Positions 26,901 through 35,321 of a stretch of 64,000 nucleotides of DNA are shown piece after piece. Source of the DNA: Tildeniella torsiva UHER 1998/13D (lineage in GTDB: Bacteria; Cyanobacteriota; Cyanobacteriia; Phormidesmidales; Phormidesmidaceae); assembly GCA_019358835.1 (NCBI GenBank), contig JAHHIH010000001.1, forward strand, positions 248,001-312,000. The letters run 5' to 3'. The notes under the pieces are model-generated. The model saw nothing but the letters and a program-made list of their open reading frames with translations. It searched no databases and was not told where the DNA came from. Position 1 is the stretch's first letter, and every line of letters starts with the position of its first letter. Position numbers and translations under genes: made by a program.

Positions 26901-27149
26901 ATGTCAGAATTCATCCCCAACAGCGAAATCTATAGCCAGCCGCCCTCCGGCAACCCACCCGGCTCAGAGCCTGCCGACCCACGCGAACCCGTGCGCGTCA
27001 TGCTCATCGGCACCGCCACCGGCATGGAGCTAGTCATCGCCCATCTCCACACCATCGGCTTTGCCGAACCCCGCGCCTGGAGCAAACCCCAGCTCGACCC
27101 CAATACCGGCCAACCCATGCGCATTCTCACTAAATGGATTCGCCGCTGA
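26901..27149 (+). CDS. Small conserved hypothetical protein
   Basis: An 82-residue protein. After a Pro-rich N-terminal part (SQPPSGNPPGSEPADP) comes a compact segment (PVRVMLIGTATGMELVIAHL, HTIGFAEPRAWSKPQ) ending in a basic tail (KWIRR). No domain with known function was recognised. Composition and codon use fit the core genome. The ATG at 26901 gives the most protein-like N-terminus. It converges with the FAD oxidoreductase gene. Confidence 0.55.
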   Translation: MSEFIPNSEIYSQPPSGNPPGSEPADPREPVRVMLIGTATGMELVIAHLHTIGFAEPRAWSKPQLDPNTGQPMRILTKWIRR

Positions 27150-27192
27150 TTCTCCATGAAACAAACGAGAACCCAACTGATGCTCCTGCCGA

Positions 27193-28794
27193 TCACCCTT
27201 TGAGCAGCCCCAGGGCCACGGCCTCCGCCACCCGGATGCCGTCGATGCCCGCAGAGAGAATTCCGCCTGCATAGCCCGCCCCTTCCCCAGCGGGGTACAG
27301 CCCAGCGGTGTTGAGGCTTTGCAACTGCTCATTGCGCTTGATGCGAATGGGCGATGAGGTGCGGGTTTCAATCCCGGTGAGCACAGCGTCATCCATGGCA
27401 AAGCCGTGGATTTTGCGATCGAAAGCGGGGATGGCTTCGCGAATGGCGGCGATCGCATAGTCGGGCAAACTCTCGCTCAAATCCCCCAGCTTGACCCCCG
27501 GTTTGTAGGAGGGCTGCACCTCCCCAAACGCCGTCGATGGCCGGTTGGCCAAAAAGTCGCCCACCAGCTGACCTGGCGCTTCGTAGGTGCCGCCGCCCAG
27601 CTCAAAGGCAAATTCCTCCAGGCGACGCTGGAGTTCGATGCCCGCCAGCGGCCCCTCGGGATAGTCGTCTGGGGTAATGCCAACGACGATCGCGCTGTTG
27701 GCATTCGACTCATCCCGCGCATACTCGCTCATGCCGTTGGTCACCAGGCGGCCCGGCTCTGACGCTGCCGCCACCACCTTGCCGCCGGGGCACATGCAAA
27801 AACTGTAGACCGATCGCCCATTTTCGCAGTGGTGCACCAGCTTGTAGTCGGCGGAGCCGAGGCGGGGGTGCCCGGCCTGCTCCCCCAACCGGCACTGGTC
27901 GATCAGCGACTGGGGATGCTCAATGCGAAAGCCGATGGAAAAGGGCTTGGCCTCAATGTAAACGCCGCGATCGTGGAGCATATGGAAGGTGTCGCGGGCG
28001 CTGTGGCCCACAGCCAGCACCACATGCTCGCTGGCCAAATAGTCGCCATTGTCGAGGCGCACGCCGCGTACCTGGCCTTGGTCAATGTCGAGATCCACCA
28101 CGCGGGTCTGAAAGCGAATTTCGCCACCCAAAGACTCAATCATGGCCCGCATGTTCTGCACGATTTTGACCAGGCGATAAGTGCCGATGTGGGGCTTATT
28201 GATATAGAGAATCTCAGGAGAAGCCCCGGCATTTACCAGTTCGACCAGCACCTTGCGCCCGTAGTGCTGAGGGTCGCTCACCTGGCTGTAGAGCTTGCCA
28301 TCCGAGAACGTGCCCGCGCCGCCTTCGCCAAACTGGGCGTTTGACTCGGGGTTGAGGGTTTTTTTGAGCCAAAAGCCAAAGGTGTCAACGCTGCGATCGC
28401 GCACCGATTTGCCCCGCTCCAGAATAATGGGCCGAAACCCCATCTGGGCCAGCATCAGCCCCGCAAACATACCGCAAGGCCCCATGCCAATCACAATCGG
28501 GCGATTCTGAAACCCCTCGGGAGCTTGGGCCACCGGGCAATAGGTCATATCGGGGGTCACGACCACCGTGGCGTCTTTCTTAAACCGTTTGAGCAGGGCC
28601 TTTTCCTTAGGCGTCTCCACATCGACGATGTAGACCAGGGCGATATTGCCCTTTTTGCGGGCGTCGTAGCTGCGCTTAAAGATGGTGAAGCGGGTCAGAT
28701 CGGCCGCCGCCAGGTGCAGCTTTTTGAGAATGGCCTCCTCAAGGGCGGCTTCGGAGTGGTCGAGAGGCAGTTTAATTTGGCTGAGGCGTAGCAT
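27193..28794 (-). CDS. FAD-dependent oxidoreductase (COG2509 type)
   Basis: A 533-residue flavoprotein. An N-terminal domain (about residues 1-80) precedes the dinucleotide-binding motif (VIGMGPCGMFAGLMLAQMGF, about 83-102), followed by LERGKSVRDRSVDTFGFW. It also has SNAQFGEGGAGTFSDGKL, AVGHSARDTFHML and the C-terminal GLYPAGEGAGYAGGI that closes the FAD site. This matches the COG2509 'uncharacterised FAD-dependent dehydrogenase' family, whose substrate is unknown. The ATG at 28794 (MLRLSQIKLPLDH) is the likely start; a longer frame reaches 28836. Confidence 0.88.
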   Translation of the reverse strand: MLRLSQIKLPLDHSEAALEEAILKKLHLAAADLTRFTIFKRSYDARKKGNIALVYIVDVETPKEKALLKRFKKDATVVVTPDMTYCPVAQAPEGFQNRPIVIGMGPCGMFAGLMLAQMGFRPIILERGKSVRDRSVDTFGFWLKKTLNPESNAQFGEGGAGTFSDGKLYSQVSDPQHYGRKVLVELVNAGASPEILYINKPHIGTYRLVKIVQNMRAMIESLGGEIRFQTRVVDLDIDQGQVRGVRLDNGDYLASEHVVLAVGHSARDTFHMLHDRGVYIEAKPFSIGFRIEHPQSLIDQCRLGEQAGHPRLGSADYKLVHHCENGRSVYSFCMCPGGKVVAAASEPGRLVTNGMSEYARDESNANSAIVVGITPDDYPEGPLAGIELQRRLEEFAFELGGGTYEAPGQLVGDFLANRPSTAFGEVQPSYKPGVKLGDLSESLPDYAIAAIREAIPAFDRKIHGFAMDDAVLTGIETRTSSPIRIKRNEQLQSLNTAGLYPAGEGAGYAGGILSAGIDGIRVAEAVALGLLKG

Positions 28795-28954
28795 ACAGAG
28801 TGGCGGGGCGAGGCCCCAGCGAAGCGCAGAGATCAATCATGCCATATTGGCTCAGGGGCATGGCGGGGTTGCCGATCGGGAATGTGCACCCCAAACGCTG
28901 TAGAGATCAATACAAAAGACTGCCTTGAGCCTGCGTTGTACTCCTAGAGGATAG

Positions 28955-29464
28955 ATGGCGATGAAATTAAAGTTTTGCTGGGCGCTGCTAACCAGTCTGC
29001 CCCTGAGCCTGGTCAGCGGCTTGGGCGCTGCGGCCCTAGCCAGCACAATCGATTTGAGTGTGCTGCCCCTGCTCACTGGCCCAGAGGCCCGCTGTCCGGA
29101 GGGGCTGATTGCCCACGAAACCCCTCGCCCCTACGTTGAGGGCAGCTTTTCAACCGATGGCATGGTCAAACTGCGCGACATTGCCACTAACATTCGGCTG
29201 TCTCAGTCAGATCAGTTTAGCGCCACCTGGGTGGGCACCCTCAAGCCCGAATACCGCAATTGCCAGGCCTCAGGCGGCATGGTCAATGTCGATGGTGAGG
29301 CCTACGAGGGCAACTCCTACATCCGCATTCAGCTGATCAATGGCCAGGTCAAAGCCATTCTTGACATGACCGGGATACGTGACCCCAACGGGTTTACCAC
29401 GGTGATCATTTTCAAGGGCCTGCGGGATGGCAATCCTCGCTGGACTTGGGGCGGCAGCGATTAG
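28955..29464 (+). CDS. Secreted hypothetical protein
   Basis: A 169-residue protein with a clear signal peptide (about residues 1-28, cleavage after AALA). The mature part is about 140 residues with two Cys (in ARCPEGL and YRNCQASG) that could form a disulfide. It contains several beta-type segments (NSYIRIQLINGQVKAILDM). No family was recognised. AGAGGA upstream of the ATG supports the start. It precedes the antiporter gene by 82 bp on the same strand. Confidence 0.65.
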   Translation: MAMKLKFCWALLTSLPLSLVSGLGAAALASTIDLSVLPLLTGPEARCPEGLIAHETPRPYVEGSFSTDGMVKLRDIATNIRLSQSDQFSATWVGTLKPEYRNCQASGGMVNVDGEAYEGNSYIRIQLINGQVKAILDMTGIRDPNGFTTVIIFKGLRDGNPRWTWGGSD

Positions 29465-29546
29465 GAACAAAGATCTACCGCAGGTTGCACTTCGCCCTCA
29501 AATCTAGCTCCTAGAGTGAAAGGGCGATTTATGTTTTGGCCTACCC

Positions 29547-30809
29547 GTGGATATCTACATTCTCGATCTACTGGTGATTGGCCTATTGCTGCTTGCCGTG
29601 ACCCTAGGGTCGGGCTGGATTGGCCGATTGCCCCTCTCCTATGCGCTGATCTATTTAATTGTGGGGATCATTCTCAGCCCCTACGGATTCAACCTCGTGC
29701 GGGCGCGCCCTGACACGGCTTTTTTAGAGCGGTTGACCGAGTTTGTCGTCTTAATTTCTCTGTTTAGCTGTGGCCTGAAGATGAATCGCCCGCTCAAGGC
29801 CTGGGCGTGGAATTCGACGATTCGGCTGATTGGCTTTTTGATGCCAATTTCAATCTTTGCGATCGCCGCCATCGGCCACTTTTTTCTCAAGCTAGAGTGG
29901 GGCGCGGGCATTTTGCTGGGGGCCATTTTGGCCCCCACCGACCCGGTCTTGGCCTCTGAAGTGCAGCTCGATGACCCCCAAGACCGCGATGAACTGCGCT
30001 TTGGGCTCACCTCCGAGGGGGGTCTCAACGATGCCCTGGCCTTTCCGTTTGTCTACTTTGGGCTGCACTGGCTCGAAAACGACAGCTGGGAAAGCTGGTT
30101 TGGCCGGTGGGTGGCGGTGGATTTGGTGTGGGCGATCGCCGCTGGCCTAATCGTGGGCATTGGGGTGGCCAAGGGGGTGTGCTGGCTAGAGCAGCATTTC
30201 ACCCAAGCGCAGAACGTTGACGCGCTGATGGAAGATTTTATTGGCCTCAGCACCATCTTGATCAGCTATTCTCTGGCTGAAATTGTTCACGGCTACGGCT
30301 TTTTGGCGGTATTTGTCGCTGGCGTGGTGATGTTTAGCCAGTGCCTGACTACCGAGCGATCCGCCTCTCGCCTCATGTTTATGGAGCGACTTGAAAAGCT
30401 GGCCGAGATCGGCACGATCTTGCTGCTGGGGTCGCTGCTGCGCATTGAGCCCATGCTCAAGTATGCGGTGCCGGGCCTGCTGATCGCGGGCTCGCTGATC
30501 TTTCTAATTCGCCCCCTGGGTGCCTGGGTAAGCACGATTGGATCGCCCGTGCACCCGGCCACGCGGTGGTTGTTTGGCTGGTTTGGCATTCGAGGCGTGG
30601 GCTCGCTGTACTACCTCGCCTACAGCTTGGGGCAGGGCTTGGAGGGCGAGATTGGCGAGCTGATTGCCTGGGTGACTATCATTACAGTCACGATTTCGGT
30701 GACGCTGCACGGCGTGAGTTCAACCCCGCTGATGGGGTGGTACGAGCGCCACATTGGTGGCCACAATGCCCTAGAGAAAGAGCTGCCCAATCCCGCCAGT
30801 GCCGATTAA
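29547..30809 (+). CDS. Cation:proton antiporter (CPA1/NhaP type)
   Basis: A 420-residue membrane protein with about 12 hydrophobic segments. Key family motifs are visible: LGAILAPTDPVLASEVQLDD (transport-site region) and LTSEGGLNDALAFPF with the Asn-Asp pair of electroneutral CPA1 exchangers, followed later by FGWFGIRGVGSLYYLAYSLG. Such proteins exchange Na+ or K+ for H+ at the plasma or thylakoid membrane. The start is GTG at 29547 (MDIYILD). Ion preference cannot be read from sequence. Confidence 0.92.
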   Translation: MDIYILDLLVIGLLLLAVTLGSGWIGRLPLSYALIYLIVGIILSPYGFNLVRARPDTAFLERLTEFVVLISLFSCGLKMNRPLKAWAWNSTIRLIGFLMPISIFAIAAIGHFFLKLEWGAGILLGAILAPTDPVLASEVQLDDPQDRDELRFGLTSEGGLNDALAFPFVYFGLHWLENDSWESWFGRWVAVDLVWAIAAGLIVGIGVAKGVCWLEQHFTQAQNVDALMEDFIGLSTILISYSLAEIVHGYGFLAVFVAGVVMFSQCLTTERSASRLMFMERLEKLAEIGTILLLGSLLRIEPMLKYAVPGLLIAGSLIFLIRPLGAWVSTIGSPVHPATRWLFGWFGIRGVGSLYYLAYSLGQGLEGEIGELIAWVTIITVTISVTLHGVSSTPLMGWYERHIGGHNALEKELPNPASAD

Positions 30810-30831
30810 TGGCGGGGGGAGTTCGCGAGGG

Positions 30832-31026
30832 CTAGGGCAGTTTTTGCAGGTCTTGCTGGAGCTGTTCGGCCTGCTGCTCTACGGTTTCAGCGGCCTGGTT
30901 GGCTTTCTCAATGTTCTCAGTGGGCAGAGCGGTCTCCCCCTCTGACGCTGGCTTGGTTTGGTGAAACACGAGGGCTCCCACGATGCTAAGCCCAACTAAC
31001 AACCCGACTAAAGAGAGTCCACGCAT
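30832..31026 (-). CDS. Small membrane-anchored hypothetical protein
   Basis: A 64-residue protein with one N-terminal membrane helix (LSLVGLLVGLSIVGALVF). A predicted coiled-coil tail rich in Gln and Glu (NIEKANQAAETVEQQAEQLQ) follows. It may be a small periplasm-facing or cytoplasmic scaffold. The ATG at 31026 is preferred over an in-frame TTG at 31035. It converges with the antiporter gene, 22 nt away. Confidence 0.55.
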   Translation of the reverse strand: MRGLSLVGLLVGLSIVGALVFHQTKPASEGETALPTENIEKANQAAETVEQQAEQLQQDLQKLP

Positions 31027-31287
31027 GATGTTCAAGAATCCTTAAAAGGCCGTTGCTAGGGTAGGTTCAATACCCTTAAGGTACCCAACGCGTTTCAGGA
31101 TTGCAGCAGAGCTTGAGCCGACGCATTTCCACGGCCTATGACGGGTGAAGTCCGGGAAAGGACAGCCGAAAATCCAAGGATTCGTGCTCATCGGGCATTT
31201 TTCGTTCTTCTATTTCCGTTCTTTTGCTCCAGGCGTGAGGTTGTGGTTCTGCGATCGCTTTGCCGCCCCTGCCTGTAGAATTTTGCC

Positions 31288-31797
31288 ATGACGACCTTTG
31301 TTGCCCTCGATTTTGAAACCGCCGATCGCTACCGCGATAGCGCCTGCGCCATTGGCCTGGTGCGGGTCGAGCAGGGCCAGGTGGTGGATAAAGTTCACTA
31401 CTTGATTCGCCCCCCGCGACGGCTTTTTGAGTTCACCCACATCCACGGCATTACCTGGCAGCAGGTGGCGAACCAGCCCGACTTTGCCGAGCTGTGGCCC
31501 GACATTGCGGCGATGCTGGCGGGGGCCGACTTTTTGGCGGCCCACAACGCCCCCTTCGATCGCAGCGTGCTCTACGCCTGCTGCAAGGCCTACGGCATTT
31601 TGCCCCCGGTGGCGGAGTTTGTCTGCACGGTGAAGCTGGCCCGCCAGGCGTGGAATATTCGTCCTACCAAGCTGCCCAACGTGTGCGACTACCTGGGCAT
31701 TCCCCTCAACCACCACGATGCCCTGTCGGATGCGGAAGCCTGTGCGCAGATTGCCATAGCCTCAGCGCTGAGGAGTAGCTATGCAGATCTGGGTTGA
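31288..31797 (+). CDS. DnaQ-like 3'-5' exonuclease (DEDDh)
   Basis: A 169-residue RNase T/DNA polymerase III epsilon-type exonuclease domain. The DEDDh residues are visible: [12 protein letters not shown] (D, E), [13 protein letters not shown] (D) and [16 protein letters not shown] (H, D). It is a stand-alone exonuclease, not fused to a polymerase, and probably acts in DNA repair or RNA processing. Its last 17 nt overlap the start of the next gene, so the two are translationally linked. Confidence 0.92.
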   Translation: MTTFVALDFETADRYRDSACAIGLVRVEQGQVVDKVHYLIRPPRRLFEFTHIHGITWQQVANQPDFAELWPDIAAMLAGADFLAAHNAPFDRSVLYACCKAYGILPPVAEFVCTVKLARQAWNIRPTKLPNVCDYLGIPLNHHDALSDAEACAQIAIASALRSSYADLG

Positions 31798-32230
31798 TGC
31801 CGATGCCTGCCCCAGGGTGATTAAAGAAATTCTGTTTCGGGCCGCCAAACGGGTCGAGCTAAAGACCACCCTGGTTGCCAACCAGGAGCTACAGATTCCG
31901 GGGTCGCCCTACATTGAGGCGGTGCAGGTGCGATCGGGCCTAGACATTGCCGACAACTATATTGTGCAGCACCTGGAAGCGGGGGATTTGGTGATTACGG
32001 CAGACATTCCCCTGGCGGCGGAGGCGATCGCAAAAGGAGCCTACGCCCTCAACCCTCGGGGACAGTTCTACGACGCGGGCAATATTCGAGAGCGTCTTTC
32101 AATGCGAAATTTTTTAGATGAGCTGCGCAGCGGTGGGGTCGAAACCGGCGGGCCACCCCCCTTTAGCCAGCGGGATACGGGCCTGTTTGCCAACCAGCTC
32201 GATCGCTTTTTGACCAAGCACAGAGGTTAG
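31781..32230 (+). CDS. YaiI/YqxD family (DUF188) protein
   Basis: A 149-residue protein of the DUF188 family, a PIN-like fold. Hallmarks are the N-terminal [20 protein letters not shown], the central [26 protein letters not shown] with conserved Asp, and the C-terminal [12 protein letters not shown]. The biochemical role is not established, although the acidic residues resemble a nuclease site. It overlaps the exonuclease gene by 17 nt, which suggests a shared nucleic-acid function. Confidence 0.9.
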   Translation: MQIWVDADACPRVIKEILFRAAKRVELKTTLVANQELQIPGSPYIEAVQVRSGLDIADNYIVQHLEAGDLVITADIPLAAEAIAKGAYALNPRGQFYDAGNIRERLSMRNFLDELRSGGVETGGPPPFSQRDTGLFANQLDRFLTKHRG

Positions 32231-32243
32231 GGGATTTTGCAAA

Positions 32244-32303
32244 GGGGACGGGTGCCTGGGGTTTAACCCCCATTCTTAGCCATTGGCAAAGGCACCCGTC
32301 CCC
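32244..32303. terminator. Long hairpin between convergent genes, copy 1 of a dispersed family
   Basis: GGGGACGGGTGCCT (32244-32257) pairs perfectly with AGGCACCCGTCCCC (32290-32303), with a 32-nt loop that itself contains GGGGTTTAACCCC. It lies between the stop codons of the DUF188 and DUF2993 genes, as expected for a two-way terminator. A related element with a compensated base-pair change is at 59694-59755. Confidence 0.65.
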
Positions 32304-32316
32304 TCTCGCGCGTTCC

Positions 32317-33057
32317 CTAGCTGCCGGGGAACGACTCCACATAGGCCTGAACCTGCAAGGCGATCTTTTTGGGTTGTACGTCCAAGCTTTGCAGCTGAAG
32401 GGTCATGCCGCTGAGAGTGAAATTGTGCAGATCGAGCAGGTCTTTAGCGGCGGCCAGCAACCCCTCGGTCAGCGCTGCCGACGTATTCTCTGCCTCGATT
32501 TGAACATCGTTGAGCACGATTTCATGCCCCTGCGGCCCCATGGCTGGTACGGCGCGAAAGGCCACCTGGTGGCGATCGCCGGTTTCGTCTAAGAGAACGC
32601 TGGCAGCGATCGCCACCAGACCATCCCCCGGCAGAGAGAAGGTAATATGCTCGGCACTTACCTTCACCGGGCGACCCTCTAGGGTGACGGCCAGCGATTG
32701 CAGTTTTTGGCGGATGTAGTCAGAATTGCAGGCCCGCTCAATATCGGCCTCGGTTAGCTCCACCGCAGCGGTGGCATTGGTAGGGCGGGTAAGTTCAATC
32801 TGGCCCAGGGCGGCCTTCAGCGGGTCGATGGCCAGCCCGTCAGTTTTTACCGTTAGCTGCTCGGTGCGCAGGTCGTTCTTAATCACCAGCCCCCGTCCCT
32901 GAATATCTGCCGACTCTAGCTCTCCCTGCATCAGCGCGATCGGGTTGGTGCGAATCTCGGCATTTAAGTCCTCTGCAGCATCTAGCTGGGTCGATAGCCC
33001 CATTTCAAACGCTTTGCTTAGGGCCTGTTCTCCCAAATCTGAATCGCCTTTAGTCAT
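32317..33057 (-). CDS. DUF2993 (LmeA-like) protein
   Basis: A 246-residue protein of the DUF2993 family, which is related to lipid-binding LmeA. Repeating beta segments with a regular spacing are visible (GELESADIQGRGLVIKNDLR, LTLEGRPVKVSAEHITFSLP), as is the C-terminal HNFTLSGMTLQLQSLDVQPK. No signal peptide is seen, so location is uncertain; in actinobacteria the family acts in the periplasm on glycolipids. It is monocistronic and divergent from the HPP gene. Confidence 0.8.
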   Translation of the reverse strand: MTKGDSDLGEQALSKAFEMGLSTQLDAAEDLNAEIRTNPIALMQGELESADIQGRGLVIKNDLRTEQLTVKTDGLAIDPLKAALGQIELTRPTNATAAVELTEADIERACNSDYIRQKLQSLAVTLEGRPVKVSAEHITFSLPGDGLVAIAASVLLDETGDRHQVAFRAVPAMGPQGHEIVLNDVQIEAENTSAALTEGLLAAAKDLLDLHNFTLSGMTLQLQSLDVQPKKIALQVQAYVESFPGS

Positions 33058-33491
33058 TGTGAATTAGCCTTCTGTAGGGTTGAAGGCACAGTCTAGACGG
33101 CGCTCACGCGGAAACGCTCTGTCGAGATGGGGGTCTTATCGGTCGCAATAGTCTGCCTAGGGAGGATAAATCCTGCCCGTTGTCTTTGCGGCTCCGACGA
33201 CATTGCCAGCGATGTTGAGGCAGCGATAACCCCCAGCGCTTCTGACAGAACGTAGGGAAGCCGTAATTTTGTAAGTGTGGGGAGAGGCTAGGGTGCGATC
33301 GCTTCCTACGGGCAGCGGAGGATTGCGTTGTCACCAGCGCAGTTCCTTGGCCCATAAATTACTAATTTCTGTGCTCTCAGCTACATTATTGCGACTGTGT
33401 CATCAAAGTATGACAAAATACTTCTAGAGTATTTTTGCTTAACACTGCGTCAATCATTCAGGCGGCTAAGGGCTTACGGCAGACACACACC
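33058..33491. other. Divergent intergenic region upstream of DUF2993 and HPP genes
   Basis: These 434 bp separate two divergent genes. The right end holds an NtcA consensus and an overlapping hairpin (33415-33435), both annotated separately. The left part has no recognised site; an 83-codon minus-strand frame (33104-33355) there has random-looking composition. Confidence 0.5.
33408..33435 (+). promoter_or_regulatory. NtcA-type site with overlapping hairpin upstream of HPP gene
   Basis: GTATGACAAAATAC (33408-33421) is a perfect GTA-N8-TAC NtcA consensus centred 77 nt upstream of the HPP ATG. It overlaps the dyad AAAATACT-TCTAG-AGTATTTT (33415-33435), which is followed by another T and could act as an operator or attenuator. 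A good -10 hexamer at the class II spacing was not identified. About 16 such hexamer-pair matches are expected by chance in 64 kb, so context matters: HPP proteins have been linked to nitrite transport. Confidence 0.55.
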
Positions 33492-34025
33492 ATGAGACAG
33501 CTTAACTATCGAACTGCGTCGCCGCGATACATCAGGCTTTTTCGCCGCTCCTCCCATCAGCCTCAGTTCACCCATGGGCAAATTTTGACATCCTACCTGT
33601 GCAGCTTTGTGGGGATTGCCGTGCTGGCCTACCTCACGGTCTACACCGGCTATCCGCTGATTGCAGCGCCCTTTGGGGCCACGGCGGTGCTGGTGTTTGC
33701 CGTCCCCGAAAGCCCCCTGGCCCAACCCCGCAACGTGATTGGCGGGTGTGTGATTGGGGGAGTGGTCTGCGTCGCCTGCGTCAGCCTTTTTGGAACTGCA
33801 CCCTGGGTGATGGCCCTGGCGGTGGCCACCGCAATTCAGCTTATGCAGCTCACCCACACCCTGCACCCCCCTGGGGGAGCCGTGGCCCTGGTCGGCGTTA
33901 TGAGCCATGCCTCCTGGGATTTTGTCTTTACCCCGGTGCTGACAGGGGCGATTTTGCTGGTGCTCTGTACGGTGGCCTTTAGCCGCTGGATTCCGGGCCA
34001 CCCCTACCCCAAACACTGGCTGTAA
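33492..34025 (+). CDS. HPP family transporter (possible nitrite transporter)
   Basis: A 177-residue membrane protein of the HPP family with four to five hydrophobic segments. The family-naming motif is visible in LHPPGGAVALVGVM, along with APFGATAVLVFAVPESPLAQPRN. Characterised HPP proteins of a cyanobacterium and of chloroplasts have been described as nitrite transporters. That role is therefore likely but inferred here. An NtcA consensus upstream supports nitrogen control. The ATG at 33492 is preferred over an in-frame TTG at 33435. Confidence 0.85.
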   Translation: MRQLNYRTASPRYIRLFRRSSHQPQFTHGQILTSYLCSFVGIAVLAYLTVYTGYPLIAAPFGATAVLVFAVPESPLAQPRNVIGGCVIGGVVCVACVSLFGTAPWVMALAVATAIQLMQLTHTLHPPGGAVALVGVMSHASWDFVFTPVLTGAILLVLCTVAFSRWIPGHPYPKHWL

Positions 34026-34049
34026 AGCACCTGGTCTACTCCAGAAGGT

Positions 34050-34610
34050 TTAGGAAGTCTGAGTGGGGGTTCCCTGAGGAGCATAGAAAGCTAGGTAGGC
34101 CGTGCCGTAATGCTTTTGGCGCACCAGTTCTAAACCTGCGATCGGGATAGGTGCCCAAGCATCAGGACGGTGCTCAACGGCAATTTCGCCCGTGGGGTGC
34201 AGCAGGTTTAGACTCACCACCCGTTCGAGAACAGGCAGGTATAGCTCGCTGTCGTAGGGCGGGTCGAAGTAAATGCAGTCGAAGGGTTGCCCGTGCAGCC
34301 GCGACAGCTGCTTGACCACATCCCCCCGAAACAGGCTAATGGTCTGGTCAGGCTGGGCTACCTGCTGCCAGTTCTCGCGGGTAATTTTGTAGGCGTCGGG
34401 CGACTTCTCAATGCCCACCACCTCGGCCGCGCCCCGACACAGCGCCTCGGCCCCCATCGCCCCGCTGCCCGTGCACAGATCGAGCCAGCGGCAGTCGGCA
34501 ATGCGCCCCTGCCAAATGTTAAATAGCGCCTCGCGCACCCGGGCCGAGGTGGGGCGGGTGTCTAAACCGGGCGGGGTTTTGAGGGCGCGGTTGCCGTAGA
34601 TGCGCAGCAT
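34050..34610 (-). CDS. rsmD: 16S rRNA (guanine(966)-N(2))-methyltransferase
   Basis: A 186-residue SAM-dependent methyltransferase that modifies G966 of 16S rRNA. Family features are the N-terminal RIYGNRALKTPPGLDTRPTS, the SAM-binding WLDLCTGSGAMGAEALCRGA, and the catalytic motif DCIYFDPPYDSELY. It follows hisH by 3 nt on the same strand, so the two are almost certainly co-transcribed. Confidence 0.93.
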   Translation of the reverse strand: MLRIYGNRALKTPPGLDTRPTSARVREALFNIWQGRIADCRWLDLCTGSGAMGAEALCRGAAEVVGIEKSPDAYKITRENWQQVAQPDQTISLFRGDVVKQLSRLHGQPFDCIYFDPPYDSELYLPVLERVVSLNLLHPTGEIAVEHRPDAWAPIPIAGLELVRQKHYGTAYLAFYAPQGTPTQTS

Positions 34611-34613
34611 GGG

Positions 34614-35258
34614 CTAGGCCACCGCCACAGGGGTTTGAGCTTTGACCAGAGCCACAAAGCTGGCCAGCATGAGAAGGCCAGCGGGGGCCGATTTTTCGGG
34701 GTGGTACTGCATCGCGAAGAGGTTATCTTGAGCGATCGCAGCTGTCACCGTCTGACTACCGTGGGTGGTCGTCGCTGCATTCACCACCGGGTTGCTGGGC
34801 TCAGCGTAGTAGGAGTGCACAAAGTACACCCAGTCGCCATCGCTCACCCCTTGCCACAGTGGGCAGTCCTGCTGGGTTAGTGTCAGCTGGTTCCACCCCA
34901 TGTGGGGGATGGCAATGTCTGGCTCTTTTTTGAACTTGCGAATACGGCCCGAAATTAGCCCCAGCCCTGGCTCCACCCCCTCGTCGCTGCCGTCAAACAA
35001 TAGCTGTAGGCCCAGACAAATGCCGAGGAACGGTTTACCTGCCGCAATCTCTCGCCTAATTGGCTCGATCAGTCCCTTCTCCCGCAGGTGCCGCATCGCC
35101 GGGTCAAAAGCCCCATCCCCCGGCAGCACCAGGGCATCGGCAGCCTCTAGATCAGCCACCACATCGGTAATCTGCGGCGTCGCCCCCGCCAGCGCCAACC
35201 CCTTACAGGCCGAGTGCAGGTTGCCCATGTCGTAGTCAATTACGGCAATGTTAGCCAT
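34614..35258 (-). CDS. hisH: Imidazole glycerol phosphate synthase, glutaminase subunit
   Basis: A 214-residue class I glutamine amidotransferase that feeds ammonia to HisF in histidine synthesis. The triad is visible: Cys in KPFLGICLGLQLLF, and His and Glu in MQYHPEKSAPAG. The N-terminal IAVIDYDMGNLHSACKGLAL is typical. The ATG at 35258 has AGGAG about 6 nt upstream and fits the family start; the open frame runs further upstream through an intergenic repeat and is not coding there. rsmD follows after 3 nt. Confidence 0.95.
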   Translation of the reverse strand: MANIAVIDYDMGNLHSACKGLALAGATPQITDVVADLEAADALVLPGDGAFDPAMRHLREKGLIEPIRREIAAGKPFLGICLGLQLLFDGSDEGVEPGLGLISGRIRKFKKEPDIAIPHMGWNQLTLTQQDCPLWQGVSDGDWVYFVHSYYAEPSNPVVNAATTTHGSQTVTAAIAQDNLFAMQYHPEKSAPAGLLMLASFVALVKAQTPVAVA

Positions 35259-35321
35259 ACACACTCCTGCTTTGTTCGTTTTCTGGGGCATCGAGGTTTC
35301 TACAGACTCTATCCTACCTGG

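Noticed and set aside
31130-31200. GAAGTCCGGGAAAGGACAG, which recalls the start of RNase P RNA
   Set aside because: The remaining conserved parts of rnpB are absent, and the available space (about 170 bp) is too short.
33104-33355. An 83-codon minus-strand frame upstream of the DUF2993 gene
   Set aside because: Arg/Ser-rich random-looking sequence in an intergenic region; no start signal.
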